Below, in pieces: positions 26,508 through 36,716 of a stretch of DNA of 64,000 nt. The first letter of the stretch is position 1. Each line of letters starts with the position of its first letter. The notes beneath the pieces were generated by a model. It did not search any database. It was not told the origin of the DNA and saw only the letters and a program-made list of their open reading frames with translations. The translations under genes were made by a program, and so were the position numbers. This DNA is from Phenylobacterium sp. (GTDB taxonomy: Bacteria > Pseudomonadota > Alphaproteobacteria > Caulobacterales > Caulobacteraceae), in the NCBI GenBank assembly GCA_017991675.1, contig JAGOQB010000004.1:186001-250000 (forward strand), written 5' to 3'.

Positions 26508-26520
26508 AAGCTAGATTTAT
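26506..26520. promoter_or_regulatory. LysR-type dyad at the oxyR start
   Basis: ATAAGCTAGATTTAT: ATAA-N7-TTAT, with a central TA symmetry, lying over the oxyR start codon and its likely -10. The spacing suits the T-N11-A sites of LysR regulators, and it may be an OxyR autoregulatory half of a longer site. Confidence 0.45.
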
Positions 26521-26589
26521 TGGCGATCGAGGCAAGCGCCCTCGGCGCTTATCGCGGCGCGGCCCGCGGGTGCGACCTTTCGCCCTAGC

Positions 26590-26736
26590 ATAACGGCGAT
26601 ATGGGGCTGGCGCGGCGCCGGGACTCAGGCTCAACCTTGAGGCGTCCGATGCACAGCCTGCGTCGACGCGGTCGGGGACTAGCTAGCTTCGACCTTGAGA
26701 GGCCCGTGGTGATCCGAGCTCACCGCGGGCCTTTTT
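26590..26736 (+). ncRNA. Candidate small RNA divergent from oxyR
   Basis: A strong plus-strand terminator at 26701-26736 has no plus-strand gene upstream: oxyR on the left and mutT on the right are both on the minus strand. The region 26590-26700 has no frame with a start and a stop before the hairpin. A short noncoding transcript is the simplest explanation. The 5' end is a guess: CCTAGCATAAC near 26584-26594 is the only -10-like stretch, and I see no good -35. Confidence 0.4.
26701..26736 (+). terminator. Orphan intrinsic terminator between oxyR and mutT
   Basis: 12-bp stem GGCCCGTGGTGA / TCACCGCGGGCC (one G-U), 7-nt loop, then TTTTTCATTT on the plus strand. On the minus strand (the direction of mutT) it is followed by TCTCAAGG, with no T-run. 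Confidence 0.88.
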
Positions 26737-26740
26737 CATT

Positions 26741-27151
26741 TCAGACCAGGTCGCGCAGCCAGGCCACCAGCGGCGCGTCGGCCGGCGGCATCGGATAGTC
26801 GGCGAGCTTCATCGGCTTCACCCAGGCGATGCCTGAGTGCTCCTTGGCCGTGACCACGCCCTCCCAGCGCCGCACCAGATAGAGCGGCATCAGCAGGTGG
26901 AAGTCCTCATAGGTGTGGCTGGCGAACACGAAGGGCGCCAGGCAGGCGTGCGAGACGGTGATCCCCAGCTCCTCGTCCAGCTCGCGGATCAGGCACCGCT
27001 CGGGCGTCTCGCCCGGCTCGACCTTGCCGCCCGGAAACTCCCACAGCCCGGCCAGTTGCTTGCCCGGCGGCCGCTGACAGATCAGCACTCGGCCGTCGGA
27101 ATCGATGAGCGCCGCGGCGGCGACGAGAACCATGCGCTTGGTGTCGGACAT
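26741..27151 (-). CDS. mutT: MutT-like 8-oxo-dGTP diphosphatase
   Basis: 136 residues. The Nudix box lies at about 41-63 (GGKVEPGETPERCLIRELDEELG) with all glutamates of the metal site. LICQRPPGKQLAGLWEFPGG matches the MutT nucleotide pocket, and HTYEDFHLLMPLYL the second half. It hydrolyses 8-oxo-dGTP to the monophosphate, keeping oxidised guanine out of DNA. Position next to oxyR fits an oxidative-stress role. In C. crescentus and relatives mutT often lies near argJ and secA, which are 4 kb away here. Confidence 0.88.
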   Translation of the reverse strand: MSDTKRMVLVAAAALIDSDGRVLICQRPPGKQLAGLWEFPGGKVEPGETPERCLIRELDEELGITVSHACLAPFVFASHTYEDFHLLMPLYLVRRWEGVVTAKEHSGIAWVKPMKLADYPMPPADAPLVAWLRDLV

Positions 27152-27190
27152 GCCAGCTTCCTCGCGGGATGCGCCGGCGATTGCAAGGGG

Positions 27191-27712
27191 TCAGGACCAG
27201 AGCTCGAACGGCTCGTCGATCTCCTCGCCTGCCAGGAACGTCGCCAGCAGGCTCGGCAGCCGCCCCGGATAGAAGCGGCCGTCATGCGCCTCGATCTCGC
27301 CAACCGACCACCAGCGGAAGTCGGTATAGTCCTCCAGCTCGTAGTCCAGGCGCCCGGCCTCGTCGATCGCCGCGCCCCGCCCGTCCAGGGCCACCTCGAC
27401 CACCACCTCGTGCTGCACGCGCCGGGCCTGGCGATAGCGGAAGGTGGCGGTGCGCCGCCACGCGGGGGCCCGGACCTGGTCCGCCCGCGCCACGATGCCG
27501 GTCTCCTCGCGCAATTCGCGCAGCGCCGCCTCGAGGTAGGTCTCGCCCGGATCGATCCCGCCGCCCGGCAGCTCCCACCACTCGCCCTGCTCCGGCTCGG
27601 TGACGTCGCGGGTGCGAAACAGCAGGATCCGCCCCTCGCAATCGCGCACCACCACCCGCACCGCATGGCGCTCGGTCAACGGCAAGTCGTCCGGCAGTTC
27701 GATCATCGACAT
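27191..27712 (-). CDS. Nudix hydrolase of unknown substrate
   Basis: 173 residues from ATG 27712, with AAGGGA about 8 bases upstream; the frame extends further up without good initiation. Nudix box GGGIDPGETYLEAALRELREETGI is intact. The preceding VVRDCEGRILLFRTRDV and the later DYELEDYTDFRWWSVGEIEAHDG resemble ADP-ribose or nucleoside-diphosphate pyrophosphatases of the Nudix superfamily. The substrate cannot be decided. Same strand as mutT with a 39-bp gap, so probably transcribed together. Confidence 0.85.
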   Translation of the reverse strand: MSMIELPDDLPLTERHAVRVVVRDCEGRILLFRTRDVTEPEQGEWWELPGGGIDPGETYLEAALRELREETGIVARADQVRAPAWRRTATFRYRQARRVQHEVVVEVALDGRGAAIDEAGRLDYELEDYTDFRWWSVGEIEAHDGRFYPGRLPSLLATFLAGEEIDEPFELWS

Positions 27713-27948
27713 CGCCAATCCCTTGCAAACCTTGACTTTCGGCGCGCGGCCAGCCATATCCGCGCTGCGCCGCAACATCTATGGCGCTATCGGCGCTCCA
27801 GCCGCGTGATGGTTCCGGCCACTTCGGACCCAGCTGTCGAGCGCCCGAAAGAGATCGCATAGATCGCCCCGCCACGCGGGGGCTTTCCACAAATGACCCG
27901 CGTTTTCGCGACCCTCGCAGCCTGCGAGCGGCCGCGTTAGGCGCATCC

Positions 27949-29463
27949 GTGAAAGACATTCGTTTGACCAAGTTCACCGACCTCGGCCTCGACAAGATGC
28001 TGCTCAAGGCCCTCCACGACGAGGGCTATGAGAAGCCGACCCCGATCCAGGCCCAGGCCATCCCCGGCGTCCTGGCCGGCAAGGACCTGCTCGGCATCGC
28101 CCAGACGGGCACCGGCAAGACCGCCGCCTTCGCCCTGCCCATCATCCATCGCCTGGCCGCCGACAAGAAGGCCGCCCCGCGCCGCGGCTGCCGCGTGCTG
28201 GTGCTCTCGCCGACCCGCGAGCTGGCGACCCAGATCGCCGAGAGCTTCAAGGCCTACGGCAAGCACATGAACCTTTCCGTCGCCGTGATCTTCGGCGGCG
28301 TGAAGTACGGCGGCCAGATGCGCGCCATGGCCCCGGGCGTCGACGTCCTGGTCGCCACCCCCGGCCGCCTGCTCGACCACCTGCAGGAAAAGACCATCAC
28401 CCTGCAGGGGGTGGAGATGTTCGTCCTCGACGAGGCCGACCAGATGCTCGACATGGGCTTCATCGTGCCGATCCGGCAGATCGTGAAGCACCTGCCGCGC
28501 CTGCGTCAGAACCTGTTCTTCTCGGCCACCATGCCGAGCGAGATCGAGAAGCTGGCCGGCGAGCTGCTGCGCCCCAACCCGACCAAGGTCTCGGTGACCC
28601 CGCAGGCCACGACGGTCGAGCGCATCAAGCAGCAGGTGATCTTCGTCGAGACCGCCCGCAAGCGCGCCCTGCTCTGCGAGATGTTCGCCGAGCGCGACTT
28701 CAAGCGCGTCATCGTCTTCACCCGCACCAAGCGCGGCGCCGACCGCGTGGCCAAGTCGCTTGAGGCGGCCGGCGTCGAAGCCGCCGCCATCCACGGCGAC
28801 AAGAGCCAGGGCCAGCGCGAGCGCGCCCTGGCCGCCTTCAAGGCCGGTGAAGTCCGCGCCCTGGTCGCCACCGACATCGCCGCCCGCGGCATCGACATCG
28901 ACGCGGTCAGCCACGTCATCCAGTACGAGCTGCCCAACGTGCCGGAAGCCTATGTCCACCGCATCGGCCGCACCGCGCGGGCCGGCGCCGACGGCTCGGC
29001 CGTGGCGTTCTGCGCCGACGACGAGCGTAACCTCCTGAAGGACATCCAGAAGGTCACCCGCCAGACCATCCCGTCCTTCGACCGCCGCAACGACCGCGGC
29101 CTGCACGTCATGACCCAGGCGATGCCGGAAGTGGCCGCCGAGCGCGCCGAGGCCGGCCGCAAGAACGCCGAGCGCGGCGGCGCCGGCGGCGGACGCAAGC
29201 CGCAGGGCCGCAGCGAGCTGCCCCCCGGCCTGCGCAAGCAGCGCAACCGCCCCGCGGCCAAGGCCGGCGGCGGACGCCAAGGCCAAGGCGGCGGCGAGCA
29301 GCGCCAGGGCCAGCCCCAGCGCCACACCGACCACCGCGCCGGCGGCCAGCGCGCTCACGGCGAGCGCGCCTCGACCAAGCCGATCGACCAGTCGCAGTTC
29401 AAGGGCCCCAAGCGCGGCGGCGACAAGCCGGCCGCGGAGAAGCGCTGGACGCCGCTGGACTAA
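27949..29463 (+). CDS. DEAD-box RNA helicase, RhlE-type
   Basis: 504 residues if the GTG at 27949 is used; TTG 27964 is an alternative, and neither has a strong Shine-Dalgarno. Motifs in order: Q motif GYEKPTPIQ, Walker A AQTGTGKT (51-58), PTRELA, TPGR, DEAD (161-164), SAT, ARGIDI, YVHRIGRTAR. The last ~110 residues are Gly/Arg/Gln rich (GGGRKPQGRSE, GGGRQGQGGGEQRQGQPQ), a flexible RNA-binding tail. RhlE-like helicases act in ribosome assembly and RNA turnover, especially in the cold. A small GC hairpin at 27866-27883 in the leader could influence expression. Confidence 0.9.
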   Translation: MKDIRLTKFTDLGLDKMLLKALHDEGYEKPTPIQAQAIPGVLAGKDLLGIAQTGTGKTAAFALPIIHRLAADKKAAPRRGCRVLVLSPTRELATQIAESFKAYGKHMNLSVAVIFGGVKYGGQMRAMAPGVDVLVATPGRLLDHLQEKTITLQGVEMFVLDEADQMLDMGFIVPIRQIVKHLPRLRQNLFFSATMPSEIEKLAGELLRPNPTKVSVTPQATTVERIKQQVIFVETARKRALLCEMFAERDFKRVIVFTRTKRGADRVAKSLEAAGVEAAAIHGDKSQGQRERALAAFKAGEVRALVATDIAARGIDIDAVSHVIQYELPNVPEAYVHRIGRTARAGADGSAVAFCADDERNLLKDIQKVTRQTIPSFDRRNDRGLHVMTQAMPEVAAERAEAGRKNAERGGAGGGRKPQGRSELPPGLRKQRNRPAAKAGGGRQGQGGGEQRQGQPQRHTDHRAGGQRAHGERASTKPIDQSQFKGPKRGGDKPAAEKRWTPLD

Positions 29464-29470
29464 GCTAAGC

Positions 29471-29592
29471 AATTCCTCCCCCGCTGGGAGAGGTGGCTCG
29501 CTGCGCAGCAGCGAGACGGAGGGGGCCTGCTGAGTCAGCAAGCCCCCTCAGTCAGTCATCCGGCTGACAGCTCCCCCAGCGGGGGAGCAATT
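29471..29592. repeat. Palindromic intergenic repeat (family C, copy 2)
   Basis: Bounded by AATTCCTCCCCCGCTGGGAG and an inverted GGGGGAGCAATT. The middle contains GCTGCGCAGCAGC and CCTGCTGAGTCAGCAAGCC hairpins. It lies between the convergent helicase and argJ genes and could act as a bidirectional transcript end. Confidence 0.85.
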
Positions 29593-29595
29593 GGC

Positions 29596-31026
29596 CTAAG
29601 ACCGATAGTCGCCGTTGATCGCGATGTACTGCTTGGTCAGGTCGCAGGTCCACATGGTCGCCGAGGCGCGACCGACGCCGACGTCGACCGACACCTCCAG
29701 CTCCTGGTTCTTCATGTAGGCGCTCATCTTGGCCTCGTCGTAGGTCGGCGAGATGAGGCCGTCCTGGGCGGCGACCAGCGGCCCGAACTGCACCTTCACC
29801 CGGTCGCGGTCGATCGGCTCGTCGGCGCGGCCCACGGCCATGACGATCCGCCCCCAGTTGGCGTCCTCGCCGGCGAAGGCGGTCTTGACCAGCGGGCTCT
29901 CGCAGATCGTGCGGGCGATCTTGCGGGCGCTGGCCGAGCTCTCCGCCCCGGTCACCGTCACCTTCACGAACTTGCTGGCGCCCTCGCCGTCACGGACCAG
30001 CTGCAACGCCAAGTCCATCAGCACCGCCTCCAGCTTCTCGCGGAAGTCGGCCAGCCGCCGGTCGCCGGCGCGGGTGATGCTCGGCGCGCTGGATTGGCCG
30101 GTGGCGAACAGCAGCAGGGTGTCGTTGGTCGAACGGTCGCCGTCCACCGTCACCGCGTTGAAGCTGTTGCGGGTGTAGAGGCTGGCCAGGGTCTGCAGCG
30201 CCGTCGACGAGATCTTCGCGTCGGTGGCCACGAAGGCCAGCATGGTCGCCATGTCCGGCGCGATCATGCCCGAGCCCTTGGCGATGCCGGCGATGCGCAC
30301 CTTCTCGCCGTCGATGGTCGCCTCGGCATAGGCGCCTTTCGGGAAGGTGTCGGTGGTCATGATCGCCCGCGCCGCGCCGGCCCAGCCGTCGTCGGTCAGC
30401 TTGGCTTCCACGTCGGGCAGCCGGTGGGCGATCTTGGTGTCGTCCAGCAGCACGCCGATCACCCCGGTCGAGGCGACCATCACGTCGCGCTGGCGGCAGT
30501 CGAAGCGCTTGGCCACGGCCGAGGCCACCCGCCGCACCGCATCCGCGCCCGGCTTGCCGGTGAAGGAATTGGCGCAGCCGGCGTTGACCACCAGGGCGCG
30601 CACGTCGGCGCCCTTGGTCATCTCCAGATGCTTCTTGCACCAGTCGACCGGCGCCGAGCCGACGCCGTGGCGGGTGAACACGCCCGCGCCCGCCGTACCC
30701 TTCGCGAAGCGCATGACCAGCAGATCCTCGCGCTCGTGCTTGTAGAAACCGGCCCGGCCCGTCGCCAGCTGCACGCCCGGGATCGGGGGCATATGCGGGA
30801 ACGGCACAGCCAGCGGCGAGACCGGCAGCGCGCCCTTGGCGGGCTTGGGCTCTTCGGCCTTGGCCGCAGGTTCGGTCTTCTTGGCGGCGCGTTTTATGGC
30901 GGTCGCCAGCGGGTCGACGATGGCGCCGGCCAGCGCCTCGACGGGCTTGGCGGCGGCTTCCAGCGCCTTGCCGGCGGTGGACTTGATCGGGGCGGCCTTC
31001 TTCGGGGCGGCGGGGGTCTTGGTCAT
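29596..31026 (-). CDS. argJ: Glutamate N-acetyltransferase / amino-acid acetyltransferase ArgJ, with N-terminal extension
   Basis: 476 residues, about 65 longer than usual. The ArgJ core starts near residue 66 (GALPVSPLAVPFPHMPPIPGVQLATGRAGFY) and carries the self-cleaving threonine, Thr261 in PDMATMLAF, which becomes the nucleophile of the beta chain. It transfers acetyl from N-acetylornithine to glutamate in arginine synthesis. The extension (1-65) is Lys/Ala/Pro rich and matches no targeting signal I know. The ATG (31024-31026) overlaps the stop of the parvulin gene by four bases, so translation is coupled. A family C repeat follows. Confidence 0.95.
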   Translation of the reverse strand: MTKTPAAPKKAAPIKSTAGKALEAAAKPVEALAGAIVDPLATAIKRAAKKTEPAAKAEEPKPAKGALPVSPLAVPFPHMPPIPGVQLATGRAGFYKHEREDLLVMRFAKGTAGAGVFTRHGVGSAPVDWCKKHLEMTKGADVRALVVNAGCANSFTGKPGADAVRRVASAVAKRFDCRQRDVMVASTGVIGVLLDDTKIAHRLPDVEAKLTDDGWAGAARAIMTTDTFPKGAYAEATIDGEKVRIAGIAKGSGMIAPDMATMLAFVATDAKISSTALQTLASLYTRNSFNAVTVDGDRSTNDTLLLFATGQSSAPSITRAGDRRLADFREKLEAVLMDLALQLVRDGEGASKFVKVTVTGAESSASARKIARTICESPLVKTAFAGEDANWGRIVMAVGRADEPIDRDRVKVQFGPLVAAQDGLISPTYDEAKMSAYMKNQELEVSVDVGVGRASATMWTCDLTKQYIAINGDYRS

Positions 31027-32009
31027 GGCTGGGCGGCCTTGGCTGGGGCGGCGGACGCGGCCGGGGCGGCCTTCGTCGCGGGAGTTTGCGGAGCGGTCTT
31101 CGGGGCGTCGGCGGGTTCCTTCGGCTGGCCCGGCACGTCTTGCGGCGCGCCGATCAGCGTCTGGACCTTCGCCCGGCTTCGGAGCTTCTCCAGCAGGTCG
31201 CGGACCTGGTCATAGGTCAGGAAACGCACGATCTGCGGCCGCGCGGCCTCGAAGGTGATCGGCTGCTCCAGCCGCCGGTCTTCGATCTTCAGGATCGCCC
31301 AGCCGCCCTCGATCGCGAACGGGCCGACGATGTCGCCCGCCTTGCCGATCTTGAGGTTGGCCGCATAGGCCTCGGGCATGACGTCGACCGTGAAGTAACC
31401 GAGGTCGCCGCCGTTGAACCGCGTCGCAGCGTCGGTGGAGCGTTCCATCGCCAGGGCGTCGAAAGAGGCGCCGGTGGTCAGCAGCTTGCGCACCGCTGCG
31501 GCCTCGGGTTCGGTGGCCACCACGATCTGGCGGGCGCGGATTTCCTCCGACTGCTTGGCCAGCTTCAGCTGCTCCTGGTAGAGGCCGCGGATGGCGTTGT
31601 CGTTGACCGCGTCGGAGACCACGCTTTCCACCAGCATGTCGCCCAGGATGCGCTCGCGCGCCGCGGCCAGCCGCTTCTGAGCGACCGGGTCTTTGTCGAG
31701 CTTGCGGTTCAGCGCCTCGGCGGCCAGCAGTTTCTGGTCGACCACCTCGTCCAGCACCCGGCGGAACAGGTCCGAGGAGACGTCCAGCGGCTCACCGTCG
31801 CCGATCAGCCCCTGGGCCACCGCCTCGCGCTTGACGTCCGAGGCCCAGACCGTCTTGCCGTCGACCTTGGCGACGGCGGTGTCGCCGGGCGCGGGCGCGC
31901 CTTCGGTCCCGCCGCGATCACCGCAGGCGACCAGCAACGTCGCCGCAACCAGCATGACTGCGGCCAGCGCCAGCGCGTTCGGGACGCGACGGAAGGCGGA
32001 GTTCGTCAT
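31023..32009 (-). CDS. Parvulin-type peptidyl-prolyl isomerase lipoprotein
   Basis: 328 residues from ATG 32009. Lipobox LLVAC with Cys29. A SurA-N-like helical region (VDGKTVWASDVKREAVAQGL to ~155) precedes a parvulin domain (~165-260: RARQIVVATEPEA, FDALAMERSTDAATRFNGGDLGYF, VGPFAIEGGWAILKIEDRR). The last ~50 residues are Pro/Ala rich (PGQPKEPADAPKTAPQ). Likely a membrane-anchored periplasmic foldase for exported or outer-membrane proteins. Coupled to argJ and lying in the secA region, which is a recurrent alphaproteobacterial arrangement. Confidence 0.88.
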   Translation of the reverse strand: MTNSAFRRVPNALALAAVMLVAATLLVACGDRGGTEGAPAPGDTAVAKVDGKTVWASDVKREAVAQGLIGDGEPLDVSSDLFRRVLDEVVDQKLLAAEALNRKLDKDPVAQKRLAAARERILGDMLVESVVSDAVNDNAIRGLYQEQLKLAKQSEEIRARQIVVATEPEAAAVRKLLTTGASFDALAMERSTDAATRFNGGDLGYFTVDVMPEAYAANLKIGKAGDIVGPFAIEGGWAILKIEDRRLEQPITFEAARPQIVRFLTYDQVRDLLEKLRSRAKVQTLIGAPQDVPGQPKEPADAPKTAPQTPATKAAPAASAAPAKAAQP

Positions 32010-32122
32010 TGTCGACGTACCTCGTGTGCGAAAACCGCCCGCAGGCGCTTGCCCGTCCCTAGCCAACTCGGCGCGGGGATGCAAAGGTCGCGCCCGATCT
32101 AAAGCCGCCCGGATCGGATAAC

Positions 32123-32145
32123 AGCCGCTGCGGCTTCAATTTTTT
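32123..32145 (+). promoter_or_regulatory. Hairpin plus U-run in the thiolase leader
   Basis: AGCCG-CTG-CGGCT (32123-32135), TCAA, then TTTTTT (32140-32145), directly before the GGAGGA Shine-Dalgarno at 32147. It could be a weak attenuator, or only an unstructured ribosome site behind a short stem. Confidence 0.35.
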
Positions 32146-32160
32146 CGGAGGAATCATTTC

Positions 32161-33333
32161 ATGACGCGTGAAGCCGTAATCGTCTCCTACGCTCGGACCG
32201 GGATGGCCAAGTCCCAACGCGGCGGGTTCAACATGACCCCGACCGTCACCATGGCCGCCCACGCGATCAAGCATGCGGTCGAGCGCTCGGGCGTCGACAA
32301 GGCCGCCGTCGAAGACGTGATCCTCGGCAACGTGGCGCACGGCGCCGGTAACCTGGGCCGCCAGGCCTCGCTGCTGGCCGGCCTGCCGATCACCACCTCG
32401 GGCGTGACCGTCAACCGCTTCTGCTCGTCGGGCCTGCAGACCATCGCCACCGCGGCCAACTACATCCGCAACGACGGCGCTGAAGTCGCCATCGGCGCGG
32501 GCGTCGAATCGCTGTCCTTCCCGGGCGGCGGCGGCGGCGGCGACAACTTCGACAAGAACCTGGTCGCCCAGTATCCGGCCATCTTCATGCCGATGATCGA
32601 CACCGCCGACATCGTCGCCGAGCGCTACAATGTCAGCCGCGAAGTCCAGGACGAGTACAGCCTGGAATCCCAGCGCCGCATGGCCGCCGCCCAACAGGCC
32701 GGCAAGTTCAAGGACGAGATCGTCCCGCTCGCGACCAAGATGAAGGTCGTGAACAAGGAAACCAAGGAAGAGAGCATCGTCGACTACGTGGTCGACCGCG
32801 ACGAGTGCAACCGTCCGGACACCACCATCGAAGGCCTGCGCAAGCTGCAGCCGGTCCGCGGCGAAGGCAAGTTCATCACCGCCGGCAACGCTTCGCAGCT
32901 GTCGGACGGCGCCGCCGCCGTGGTGCTGATGGAAGCCAAGGCCGCCTCCAAGGCCGGCCTGACGCCGCTCGGCGCCTTCCGCGGCTGGGCCGTCGCCGGC
33001 TGCGCGCCTGACGAAATGGGCATCGGTCCGGTGTTCGCCGTTCCGCGTCTGCTCGAACGTCACGGCCTGAAGGTCGACGACATCGACATCTGGGAACTGA
33101 ACGAAGCCTTCGCCTCGCAGTGCGTCTATTCGCGCGACAAGCTCGGCATCGACCCGGAAAAGTACAACGTCAACGGCGGCTCGATCGCCATCGGCCACCC
33201 CTACGGCATGACCGGCGCCCGCCTGACCGGCCACATCCTGCAGGAAGGCAAGCGCCGCGGCGCCAAGTGGGGCGTCGTCACCATGTGCATCGGCGGCGGC
33301 ATGGGCGCGGCGGGTCTCATCGAGATCTACTAA
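32161..33333 (+). CDS. Thiolase (acetyl-CoA C-acyltransferase)
   Basis: 390 residues, a complete thiolase. Catalytic Cys88 in [11 protein letters not shown], the NEAFA motif, His346 in [16 protein letters not shown], and Cys376 in [11 protein letters not shown]. It is closer to FadA-type 3-ketoacyl-CoA thiolases (RFCSSGLQT) than to PhaA acetoacetyl synthases. It cuts 3-ketoacyl-CoA to acetyl-CoA in beta-oxidation. No fadB partner is adjacent. A strong Shine-Dalgarno (GGAGGA, 8-9 bases before ATG) and codon use rich in C-ending codons suggest high expression. It sits between the parvulin gene and secA. Confidence 0.93.
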   Translation: MTREAVIVSYARTGMAKSQRGGFNMTPTVTMAAHAIKHAVERSGVDKAAVEDVILGNVAHGAGNLGRQASLLAGLPITTSGVTVNRFCSSGLQTIATAANYIRNDGAEVAIGAGVESLSFPGGGGGGDNFDKNLVAQYPAIFMPMIDTADIVAERYNVSREVQDEYSLESQRRMAAAQQAGKFKDEIVPLATKMKVVNKETKEESIVDYVVDRDECNRPDTTIEGLRKLQPVRGEGKFITAGNASQLSDGAAAVVLMEAKAASKAGLTPLGAFRGWAVAGCAPDEMGIGPVFAVPRLLERHGLKVDDIDIWELNEAFASQCVYSRDKLGIDPEKYNVNGGSIAIGHPYGMTGARLTGHILQEGKRRGAKWGVVTMCIGGGMGAAGLIEIY

Positions 33334-33375
33334 GTCTGGCCCAATAAGCCTGAACTGACTTGAGAACTGCCCCCT

Positions 33376-33431
33376 CCCCCGCTCATCCCGGCGAAAGCCG
33401 GGACCCAAGCTGAGTTTCAGCCGAGCGGGGG
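33376..33431. repeat. Multi-hairpin repeat abutting the GIY-YIG start codon (family B, left arm)
   Basis: Outer stem CCCCCGCTC (33376-33384) with GAGCGGGGG (33423-33431), 9 perfect pairs. Inside: hairpin TCCCGGC-GAAA-GCCGGGA (33386-33403) with a GNRA loop, and hairpin GCTGA-GTT-TCAGC (33409-33421). The last paired base is immediately before the ATG at 33432. Bases 33381-33410 recur exactly, inverted, at 33741-33770. Confidence 0.92.
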
Positions 33432-33734
33432 ATGGGTTTCTACACCTACATCCTGGCGAGCGGCCCGCGCGGCACGCTCTACACCGGAAGCACCGACGAC
33501 CTTCCGAAGCGGATCTTCGAACACAAGGAGAAGGTCCGGCGCGGTTTCACCGCCAAATATGATGTCACTCAACTCGTCTGGTTCGAGGCCCTCGAAGGTC
33601 GCGAAGCCGCCTTTCGGCGCGAACGCCAGATCAAGGAGTGGAAGCGGCGCTGGAAGATCGAGCTGATCGAGGCGGCCAATCCGACCTGGCGCGATCTCTA
33701 TCCCGAGCTAAATCGCCTTATCTCATTTGATTGA
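33432..33734 (+). CDS. Small GIY-YIG nuclease-domain protein framed by inverted repeats
   Basis: 100 residues, a single GIY-YIG domain. The first half-motif is YTYIL (4-8), the second LYTGS (16-20), with Arg27 and His31 in PKRIFEHKEK and a conserved acidic/Arg helix (EALEGREAAFRRERQIKEWKR). This matches the UPF0213/YhbQ-like group, single-domain nucleases without a DNA-binding module. The ATG has no normally spaced Shine-Dalgarno; the G-run before it is inside the repeat's outer stem, so initiation may be blocked when the stem forms. A perfect 30-bp inverted repeat flanks the gene (33381-33410 and 33741-33770), which suggests the gene and its flanks are one unit. Confidence 0.88.
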   Translation: MGFYTYILASGPRGTLYTGSTDDLPKRIFEHKEKVRRGFTAKYDVTQLVWFEALEGREAAFRRERQIKEWKRRWKIELIEAANPTWRDLYPELNRLISFD

Positions 33735-33740
33735 AAGCCC

Positions 33741-33770
33741 GCTTGGGTCCCGGCTTTCGCCGGGATGAGC
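33741..33770. repeat. Inverted copy of the GIY-YIG upstream repeat (right arm)
   Basis: Exact reverse complement, over all 30 bases, of 33381-33410, starting 6 bases after the TGA of the GIY-YIG gene. Only the hairpin with its flank is copied, not the outer stem. Confidence 0.95.
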
Positions 33771-33818
33771 GAAGGGTTGGCGCCCGGCTCACCATTTTGT
33801 TGAGTCTCCACCCTCGCG

Positions 33819-33846
33819 TTGACACTGGCATGGGTGCTGCTTAAGT
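33819..33846 (+). promoter_or_regulatory. Predicted secA promoter
   Basis: TTGACA (33819-33824), 16 bases, then TTAAGT (33841-33846) inside GCTTAAGTC. It matches both the general sigma-70 -35 and the Caulobacter -10 pattern (GCTANAWC-like). The start point would be near 33853, giving a leader of about 90 nt before the secA TTG. Confidence 0.6.
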
Positions 33847-33940
33847 CTCGCGCGCCCTGAAAAGAGCGGAATTTCCGGGCAGGCGAGCAGGCTTAGAGGC
33901 GCCGCCGTCGGGCCCTCCCGCGAATCCGGAACGATTTCCC

Positions 33941-36703
<2,763 letters not shown>

Positions 36704-36716
36704 GGGACCCGAGCAG

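Noticed and set aside
26701-26740. The hairpin after mutT as mutT's own terminator
   Set aside because: On the minus strand it lacks a T-run; the T-run is on the plus strand. It could still stabilise the mutT 3' end.
26601-26798. A 65-codon plus frame in the oxyR-mutT gap
   Set aside because: It runs through the strong terminator and into the mutT 3' end, and is Arg/Ser rich with no family match.
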